Shown piece after piece: positions 57,815 to 64,000 of a stretch of 64,000 nucleotides of DNA (within the stretch, counting starts at the first letter, position 1; each line of letters starts with the position of its first letter). The DNA lies in assembly GCA_963706785.1 (NCBI GenBank), contig CAVPNJ010000006.1, positions 1 through 64,000 of the forward strand. The letters are read 5' to 3'. Made by a program: the position numbers and the translations under genes. Under the pieces are notes generated by a model. It was not told the origin of the DNA, did not search any database, and saw only the letters and a list, made by a program, of their open reading frames with translations. The DNA is from Pollutimonas sp963706785. GTDB taxonomy: Bacteria > Pseudomonadota > Gammaproteobacteria > Burkholderiales > Burkholderiaceae_B.

Positions 57815-60160
57815 TGCGCTGGGGTCTGCGGATCGCGCTTTTTGTGGCGGCGTGCAGCGCGCTTGCCTTGCTGGCCTTATTGGCTTGGTCAACCGGCAAT
57901 GCCTCGCGCTACGCTCAGCAGTACGATACCTTGCTGGTGCTCAATGGCATTCTTGCCGTGGCGCTGGTGTTCTGGGTGCTGTTGCTGGCTGCGCGTTTGG
58001 TGCGCCAGATTCGCAGACGCCAGTTCGGCGCGCGCCTGACGGCCCGCTTTGCCTTGTACTTCACCTTGATCGGGGTGCTGCCCGGTGCCCTGATTTACGT
58101 GCTGTCGGTGCAGTTCATGTCCCGCTCGATCGAGTCCTGGTTCAACGTGCGCGTCGATAGCGCGCTTGAAGCCGGTTTGAATCTGGGGCGTGCGGCACTT
58201 GATTCACAACTGGCGGACCTGAACGCACGTGCCAAGGAGCTTGCGCTTCGGCTGGGCAGCAGCAGCGATGCCGACATGGCGCTGGCCATTACACGCTTGC
58301 GCGAAACCAGCGGTGCCACGGAAGCCATGGTTTTCACCGGCAACGGCCGGTTGATTGCTTTTTCATCATCGGGCTATGGGCAGTTGCTGCCCGACATGCC
58401 GCCAACTGGCGTCATGAATCAGCTTAGGGTATCGCGCGGTTACTCCGCAGCCGAGACCGACGACCGCACGGGGACTGGCAGCGCCGACGCGCCCGACAGC
58501 ACCGGCTTGCGCCTGCGCGTGGTGATTCCAGTAAGCACGCCCGATCGTCTGACCACCGTGTTTGGGGTTGCGCCAGACACGCGCTGGCTGCAGGTCATTC
58601 AGCCGGTACCCGATCAGATCGCGCGCAATGCCAACCAGGTACAGCAGGGCTTTCGAGACTACCAGGAATTGGCGCTGTCGCGTCTGGGCTTGCGCAAGTT
58701 GTACGGCATTACGCTTACCCTGGCCCTGATTCTGGCCGTTTTCGCAGCCGTCGCGGTGGCCCTGGCGGTATCGCGTCGCCTGGTGCGGCCTTTGTTGACC
58801 CTGGCTTCGGGAACGCAGGCGGTGGGCGTGGGCGATTACCGGCCGTTGCCGGAAGCTCCTGCCAAGGATGAAATCGGGCAGCTGACGCGTTCGTTCAACG
58901 CCATGACGCGCCAGCTCGATGAAGCGCGCCAAATGGTCGAAAACAATCGCCAGCAGTTGGAGCGTTCCAATGTTTACCTGGAGTCGGTGCTTAGCAATTT
59001 GTCGTCCGGCGTGTTGGTGTTCGACGAGATGTTCCGTGTGACCATGTTCAACCAGGGCGCGCAAAGTATCTTGCGGGTCGATTTACGGTCGGTAAAAGGC
59101 CGGCCGCTGGAAACGGCCGATGGCGCGTTTGCCTTGTCGCAACTGATACGCCAGGCCTTTGCCGCGCATACCGCGGTGGGGTCCGAACGCCTGTACTGGC
59201 AACAGCAGTTCGAACTGGAACTGGAAGACGCCGACCGATAACGAAACCAAGAAGCACATCGTGACCTTGCTGGCACGCGGCACGCATTTGAGCGTCGACG
59301 GCCGCGGCAACGGTTACCTGGTGGTGTTCGATGACATCAGCGAAGTGATTTCCGCAAACCGCACCGTGGCTTGGGGCGAAGTGGCGCGCCGCCTGGCGCA
59401 CGAAATCAAGAATCCGCTGACACCCATACAACTGTCGGCCGAGCGGCTTGCCATGAAGCTGGACGGACGCCTGAACGAAGCCGATGCCGCCATGCTGACG
59501 CGATCTACGAATACAATCGTGAACCAGGTGGCGTCGTTAAAGCAGATGGTCGACGACTTTCGCGAGTACGCCCGCACGCCGCCCGCACAGATGCAAGACA
59601 TAAACATCAACGGTCTGGTGGGCGAGGTGCTGAGCCTGTATGGTTGGGATCCGGTGGGCGGGCATGTACGCGACGATGGCCGTAGCGCCAAGATCGAGGT
59701 CGAGCTCGACCCGGAGATTCCAAGGATTGAAGGGGATCCGACCCAGTTGCGTCAGGTAATTCATAATTTGCTGGCTAATGCACGCGATGCCGCTAGCCAG
59801 GATCAGCCACTAGCCCAGGCCTGTATTACGGTGCAGACCAAGCTTACCCGGTCATCGTCCGATAACGGACCCGAGCAGCTTGCAGTACGTCTGACCGTGT
59901 CTGATAATGGCCCCGGCTTCGCGCCGCAAGTATTGACGCGGGTTTTCGAACCCTACGTTACGACCAAGGCAACGGGCACGGGCCTGGGGCTTGCTATAGT
60001 AAAAAAGATTATCGAGGAACACGGCGGTCGGATCGATGTTTCGAACCGCCGCGAAGGGGGGGCACGCATTTCCATCCTCTTGACACGCCTTGCCGAATCT
60101 ACGACTAAGGTGGACGTAGATACGCAAGAGAACGATAATGCGGAAAAAATAGGTAGGTGA
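57766..60160 (+). pseudogene. ntrY: NtrY-like sensor histidine kinase, one frameshift
   Basis: First frame (57766-59241): membrane helices IALFVAACSALALLALLAWS, VLNGILAVALVFWVLLLAAR and YFTLIGVLPGALIYVLSVQF, a periplasmic sensor part, a fourth helix (ITLTLALILAVFAAVAVALA), HAMP (SRRLVRPLLTLASGTQAVGV) and PAS (ESVLSNLSSGVLVFDEMFRV). A shift near 59235 in ELEDAD|DNETKK leads to the kinase core: RRLAHEIKNPLTPIQLSAER (phospho-His), NLLANARDAA (N box), DNGPGFAPQVL and GTGLGLAIVKKII (G boxes). ~790 residues. The domain set is complete, so an indel error is the likelier reading. Response regulator follows 6 bases later. Confidence 0.87.
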
Positions 60161-60166
60161 CGCTTT

Positions 60167-60861
60167 ATGGCCAGAATCCTGGTTGTTGACGATGAAATTG
60201 GTATTCGCGAGCTTTTGTCTGAAATTCTTTACGACGAAGGTCACACGATCGAGCTCGCAGAAAACGCCGCGCAGGCGCGCGCAGCGCGCCTGCGCGCCCG
60301 GCCCGACTTGGTCTTGCTTGATATCTGGATGCCAGACACGGATGGCGTAAGCCTGCTTGAAAGAGTGGGCGTCGCAAGGTCTGCTGGATATGCCGGTGAT
60401 CATGATGAGCGGCCACGCCACGGTAGATACCGCGGTCGAGGCCACCAAAATTGGCGCCATCGATTTCCTGGAAAAACCGATTACCTTGCAGAAGTTGCTT
60501 AAAACGGTCGCTGCCGGTTTGGCGCGCCCGGTGCTTACGCCGGCGGTGGCCGCTGCGGCACGAATGCCCATCGAGCGACGGGTAGATAACGTACAGCCAC
60601 TTGACAACCGGCCCGATTCCCGATGTGGTCGCACCGGTGCCCGATGCCAACCATTCGCTACTGGGCGGCATATCGCTAGACCAACCCCTGCGGGATGCGC
60701 GCGACGAATTCGAACGAATCTATTTCGAATATCACCTGGGTCGTGAAAATCACAGCATGACGCGCGTGTCCGAACGGACAGGTCTGGAACGCACTCACTT
60801 GTATCGCAAGTTGAAGCAACTGGGCATAGACGCTTCTCGTAAAAAGAACGTCGCCGGCTAA
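60167..60861 (+). pseudogene. ntrX: NtrX-like response regulator lacking an AAA+ domain, two frameshifts
   Basis: Receiver: RILVVDDEIGIRELLSEILY, DLVLLDIWMPDTDG (phospho-Asp52); an extra T near 60358 moves KEWASQGLLDMPVIMMSGHA and AIDFLEKPITLQKLLKTV (Lys of the active site) to the next frame. A second shift near 60595 leads to LDQPLRDARDEFERIYFEYH and the Fis-type HTH SERTGLERTHLYRKLKQLGI. The joined product is ~230 residues: REC, ~75-residue linker, HTH. Classical NtrX has a central sigma-54 AAA+ domain; none is present, so this regulator should bind DNA without sigma-54 activation. Confidence 0.82.
60269..60295. repeat. Perfect 12-bp inverted repeat inside ntrX
   Basis: Arms gcgcaggcgcgc (60269-60280) and gcgcgcctgcgc (60284-60295) enclose three bases. 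It encodes the Ala/Arg-rich QARAARLRAR of the receiver domain, so it may be a by-product of codon choice, but it would form a very stable RNA hairpin. Confidence 0.85.
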
Positions 60862-60867
60862 GGCGTC

Positions 60868-60897
60868 CGAAGCGGCGGCTGCAATGGCGGCGCTTCG
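60868..60897. terminator. Possible hairpin between convergent ntrX and UDP-xylose synthase genes
   Basis: cgaagcg (60868-60874) and cgcttcg (60891-60897) could pair around a GC-rich loop in the 58-base gap between the two convergent genes. There is no T-run on either side, so its activity is uncertain. Confidence 0.3.
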
Positions 60898-60919
60898 AAC
60901 TTCTTCGTCAGGTCTTTAT

Positions 60920-61859
60920 CTACTTCTTCAGCACCTTCCTGAAGTACGCAATAGTTCTTTGCAGCCCGTCTTCCAGTTCGACGGTGGGCGTCCATTGCAG
61001 CACCGAATTCGCCTTGGAAATATCCGGTCGTCGCTGCATGGGATCGTCTTGCGGTAAGGCCAGGAAAACGATCTTGCTTTTTGATCCGGTCAGGCGCAGA
61101 ACCAGTTCGGCAAGTTCACGTATCGTGAATTCGCCTGGATTGCCCAAATTCACCGGGCCGATCTCGGCGTCCTGATGCATCATGCGCAGCATGCCTTCGA
61201 TAAGGTCATCGACATAGCAGAACGATCGTGTCTGAAGCCCCTCGCCATATAGCGTTAGCGGTTCGCCCTGTAAAGCCTGAACAATAAAATTACTGACCAC
61301 CCGGCCGTCGTTGGGGTGCATGCGCGGGCCATAGGTATTAAAGATTCGAACCACGCGTATATCGACCTTGTTTTGCCTATGGTAGTCAAAGAACAGGGTC
61401 TCCGCGCAGCGCTTGCCCTCGTCATAGCAGGCGCGTGGGCCAGCCGTATTGACGTGGCCCCAGTAGTCTTCCGCCTGCGGGTGAACTTGCGGGTCGCCGT
61501 AGATTTCGCTGGTCGAGGCCTGCAAAATGCGCGCCTTGCGGCGCTTGGCCAACCCCAGCATATTGATCGGCCCCAAGTACCGATGTCTTGACTGTGGCGA
61601 CCGGGTCGTTCTGATAATGAACCGGGCTGGCCGGGCATGCCAGGTTGTAAATGCGGTCAACCTCTACATGCAAGGGTAGCCAGATATTATGCCGCAGCAG
61701 TTCAAAGTGTTTATGGCCTAGCAGATGACGAATATTGTCTTTGCTGCCGGTATAAAGATTATCGACGCATAGCACTTCGTTTCCGTCGGCGATCAAGCGA
61801 TCACACAAGTGCGAACCCAGAAAGCCCGCGCCGCCAGTTACCAACGTGGTCATCGTCAT
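60920..61859 (-). pseudogene. uxs: UDP-glucuronate decarboxylase (UDP-xylose synthase), one frameshift
   Basis: Starts at ATG 61859 (MTMTTLVTGGAGFLGSHLCD) or 61853. CVDNLYTGSKDNIRHLL, NLACPASPVHYQNDPVATVK, then a GGGG run near 61573 that should be GGG shifts the frame before LGPINMLGLAKRRKARILQA. The rest has STSEIYGDPQVHPQ, CYDEGKRCAETLFFDYHRQ (Tyr-x3-Lys), NTYGPRMHPNDGRVVSNFIV and LYGEGLQTRSFCYVDDLIEG. ~312 residues. It converts UDP-GlcA to UDP-xylose, a pentose donor that the GT61 enzyme at 5.3-7.4 kb might use. The homopolymer defect points to a sequencing error. Confidence 0.88.
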
Positions 61860-61941
61860 TGCACGGTTCCTGTGTTTGCATTTGGCATTCAATGCCGCAT
61901 GCAATAGCCGTGCCTACCAGGCCGCGATAAAGGCTAGCGCA

Positions 61942-62895
61942 TCAAGTATCGGTCTTGCGCGGTTTCACAGTGGGATGTGCAGAAGTCGCGCCCTGGCTGG
62001 CGCGCCCAATTGAACCCACCGATATGCGGGTTTCGCCGAACATGCCGCGCATACTGGCGGAACGCCATGCATGGCCGTAAGCCACTTCGAGAGTCAGGTG
62101 TATGGTGCCGTCGATATGTCGCTGCGCTTCAAGGGCATCCAGCAAGCGCTGCCGCCACTGTCTGCCGGCCAAGCCCGGGCGGCGATCCAGACTGGGATTG
62201 CCGCCCAGGATGCGCATGTCTTCAATAAGTTTTTCGGGTGTGCGGTAAGTAAGGGTGATGATTTCCTGATCCATGACTGGATCGGAAAAACCCCGCTCGA
62301 TAAGCAGGTCGCCAAAGTCGTGCATGTCGACATACTGTGGAGTGCTGGTCTGAAGATTCGCGTCGACAACGGCCTTGCGCAATTCGGCCAGCGAGCCGGG
62401 ACCCAAACAGGAAAACATCACCAGGGCGCCGGGTTTTAATACGCGCCGCCACTCGCTTAGTACCTGATGTGGTTCGGGATGCCAGTGCAAGGCCATATTC
62501 GACCAGACCAGATCCATGCTTTCGGGCGCCAGACCGGATTCGGCCATATCGGCCAAGATGAATTCGGCAGGGGGCGTGGGCTTGTTGCGCAGTTTTTGCC
62601 AGAATCCTGGCTTGGTCAGGTAGCGTTGACGCGCGGCTTCCAGCAAGGGAGCACAGTTATCCAGCCCTTTGTAGTCCAGTTCTGCATAGCGCGCGCGCAA
62701 GGGCTCAAGCGCATGACCTGCGCCGCAGCCTGCGTCGAGCACTGTCACCGGCGCGACCCGTATATAACTTAATCGCTGCAACATCCGCTGGGCAACTTCG
62801 CCGTACAGAAACTGCGCTGAATCCAGGGGGCTGCGCCGGGCAAATTGCAGACTGACATGGGTTGGACTGACGCGCAGTGAAGGTGGCTGTGACAT
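61942..62895 (-). CDS. bioC: Malonyl-ACP O-methyltransferase BioC
   Basis: 317 residues, intact. VTVLDAGCGAGHALEPLRAR (SAM motif I), YKGLDNCAPLL, FILADMAESGLAPESMDLVW, SNMALHWHPEPHQVLSEWRR and LKPGALVMFSCLGPGSLAEL, the BioC pattern. It starts pimelate assembly for biotin by methylating malonyl-ACP. BioC lengths vary, and the extra C-terminal ~40 residues after MRGMFGETRISVGSIGR are of low complexity. Divergent from comF with 108 bases between them. Confidence 0.85.
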   Translation of the reverse strand: MSQPPSLRVSPTHVSLQFARRSPLDSAQFLYGEVAQRMLQRLSYIRVAPVTVLDAGCGAGHALEPLRARYAELDYKGLDNCAPLLEAARQRYLTKPGFWQKLRNKPTPPAEFILADMAESGLAPESMDLVWSNMALHWHPEPHQVLSEWRRVLKPGALVMFSCLGPGSLAELRKAVVDANLQTSTPQYVDMHDFGDLLIERGFSDPVMDQEIITLTYRTPEKLIEDMRILGGNPSLDRRPGLAGRQWRQRLLDALEAQRHIDGTIHLTLEVAYGHAWRSASMRGMFGETRISVGSIGRASQGATSAHPTVKPRKTDT

Positions 62896-63003
62896 TTTTG
62901 GCTAAAGGATCTGGTGTGTGGAAATAGGCTGTGCTTAGATACATGCATGGCCCCAGTCCTGGGTGCCCCGCGATTCTTTGTATAAGCCGTCGAGAATACC
63001 ATT

Positions 63004-63789
63004 ATGGCCGATATGCCCCCCATGCGCGAATATGCACGACATAGCGGTATGGGATTGCGCCGCCGGCTTTACCGGGCGTGCCATGCCGGTATTGCCTTGG
63101 TTCCGACGGCCTGCGGTTTATGCCAAGGGGCCGCTAAAGGCGGCAACCTGTGCATACATTGCGATACCGCCGTATTGCATTCGATGCAACATTATGGCTT
63201 GCGCTGCCCAGTCTGTTGTCTGGCCCTGAATGATCATGATCAATGCCCTGACTGCAACTTGCGGCAATTTGCATTCGATCGCATTATTGCCGCTTTCGAT
63301 TACGCCGCACCAGGCGACCTGTTGATTCATCACTTTAAAGTCGGTCGGCGCTTCACCAGCGCCCGCATGCTGGCGCACTTGCTTGCACGGACGGTACGCA
63401 GCGCGACACTCGCTTTGCCAGGGAATACAATCCTGGTTCCAGTCCCAGCAAGCCGAAGCTCGATTATCGAGCGGGGCTTCAATCCCGCCGCCGAAATCGC
63501 CCGCAGTTTGGCGCGGCAGCTTGGTCTGTCGTGTCGCCCGGAATTGCTGCTGCGCATTAACGAAGGCAGCCGCCAAACCAAGCTGAATCGCATGGAAAGG
63601 TTCAATAGCGTGCAGTCGCTATACGCCTGCCCGCAAAGGGTTGCCGGTGCCAGCATCGCCGTCGTAGACGATGTCCTGACCACAGGCAGCACGCTGCACA
63701 GTATTGCGCAGCAGTTCAAGGCGGCGGGTGCCGCTACTGTGGTGGGCTTGGTGCTGGCTCGCACCCCTTATATCGCTGAGGCCTTGTAG
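63004..63789 (+). CDS. ComF family protein (phosphoribosyltransferase-like)
   Basis: 261 residues. Zinc-ribbon type Cys pairs in CGLCQGAAKGGNLCIHC and CPVCCLALNDHDQCPDC, then a PRTase fold: FKVGRRFTSARMLAHLLART, VPVPASRSSIIERGFNPAAE and the PRPP loop IAVVDDVLTTGSTLHSIAQQ. The family (ComFC/GntX) takes part in DNA uptake or in use of DNA as nutrient. Intact; trmL follows. Confidence 0.9.
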   Translation: MADMPPMREYARHSGMGLRRRLYRACHAGIALVPTACGLCQGAAKGGNLCIHCDTAVLHSMQHYGLRCPVCCLALNDHDQCPDCNLRQFAFDRIIAAFDYAAPGDLLIHHFKVGRRFTSARMLAHLLARTVRSATLALPGNTILVPVPASRSSIIERGFNPAAEIARSLARQLGLSCRPELLLRINEGSRQTKLNRMERFNSVQSLYACPQRVAGASIAVVDDVLTTGSTLHSIAQQFKAAGAATVVGLVLARTPYIAEAL

Positions 63790-63863
63790 CCCACCAGGAA
63801 AGGCACTGGCGGCTTCACTGGCTCGCTTCTTTCAGCGACCTATTGTTTTAACGGAATACATCC

Positions 63864-64000
63864 ATGTTTCACATCGTTTTAGTGTCGCCCGAAATACCGC
63901 CCAACACAGGGAACGTCATTCGCCTTGCCGCCAATACCGGCGCTGGCCTGCATCTGGTGCGCCCGCTGGGATTCGAATTGGACGACAAGAGACTAAAGCG
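63864..64000 (+). CDS. trmL: tRNA (cytidine(34)-2'-O)-methyltransferase TrmL, N-terminal part
   Basis: ATG 63864 opens MFHIVLVSPEIPPNTGNVIR and LAANTGAGLHLVRPLGFELD, the SPOUT-family start of TrmL with the conserved PEIPPNTGN. It methylates the wobble base ribose of tRNA-Leu. The window ends after ~45 codons. Confidence 0.93.
   Translation, partial: MFHIVLVSPEIPPNTGNVIRLAANTGAGLHLVRPLGFELDDKRLK

Noticed and set aside
59852..60634. A 260-codon minus-strand frame opposite ntrY/ntrX
   Set aside because: It lies across the end of a kinase domain and the receiver of the next gene. It has no motif and is a shadow.
57766..60861. Programmed ribosomal frameshifting as the reason for split ntrY and ntrX
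   Set aside because: No slippery heptamer with a following pseudoknot was seen at the shifts, and similar shifts occur in many unrelated genes in the window.
1..64000. tRNA, rRNA, CRISPR array, prophage integrase or attachment sites
   Set aside because: No cloverleaf, rRNA segment, regularly spaced repeats, integrase gene or flanking direct repeats were noticed on reading. A covariance-model or repeat search would be needed to exclude them fully.

Overview
The window looks like a chromosome segment of a betaproteobacterium, most likely Alcaligenaceae (the Bordetella, Achromobacter and Pusillimonas relatives). The evidence is a Bug-type tricarboxylate receptor at the left edge, a YgjP-type metallopeptidase, and a right-hand housekeeping block (rimO, rsmB, a DUF4390 gene, a ntrYX-like pair, bioC, comF, trmL) of the kind seen in that family. 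I saw no rRNA, tRNA or CRISPR array. The family placement is by recognition only.

About 53 kb between these flanks is one large surface-polysaccharide island. From left to right it holds: (1) 1.3-8.3 kb, a broken NeuD/VioB-type acetyltransferase, a large glycosyltransferase, a repeat/TPR-GT61 fusion, and decayed IS4, IS66 and IS110 pieces; (2) 8.4-16.7 kb on the minus strand, a first ABC-export unit read as rfbB-rfbD-rfbA-rfbC, a DegT aminotransferase, two GT2 enzymes, Wzm and Wzt, with 9-13 kb visibly AT-rich; (3) 17.1-20.2 kb on the plus strand, two GT2 enzymes and an unknown membrane protein; (4) 20.3-23.7 kb on the minus strand, a polyprenyl-phosphate sugar transferase, an O-antigen ligase and a YdcF protein; (5) 24.1-36.0 kb on the minus strand, a tightly packed ten-gene operon that starts with UbiA-HAD, DprE1-like and DprE2-like enzymes (the mycobacterial route to polyprenyl-phosphoryl-D-arabinofuranose) and continues with GT-C enzymes, an epimerase, an FAD oxidoreductase, a methyltransferase, GtrA and an LPG-synthase-type membrane protein; (6) 36.2-48.4 kb on the minus strand, a second, divergent ABC-export unit read as rfbB-D-A-C, wzm, wzt (with a C-terminal glycan-binding domain), a methyltransferase-coiled coil-GT4-RgpF polyprotein, an epimerase and a double GT2; (7) 48.7-54.4 kb, GT2 remnants, a thioredoxin, an autotransporter, a GT2 and a WecA-like initiating transferase.

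Taken together, the island can make dTDP-L-rhamnose twice, probably one dTDP-amino sugar, UDP-xylose, and a lipid-linked arabinofuranose. It has two ABC exporters, two candidate initiating transferases and a ligase. The arabinofuranose operon is the most unusual part and the best candidate for an undescribed cell-envelope glycosylation system.

An important caveat is that about half of the genes, including core genes such as ntrY, ntrX and the YgjP homologue, carry one or more single-base frameshifts, and some of these lie in homopolymers. The encoded proteins are otherwise well conserved on both sides of each shift. I therefore think many of the disruptions are assembly or sequencing indels rather than true decay. 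Disrupted genes are typed as pseudogenes here because that is what the sequence as given shows. The IS pieces, by contrast, look truly decayed.
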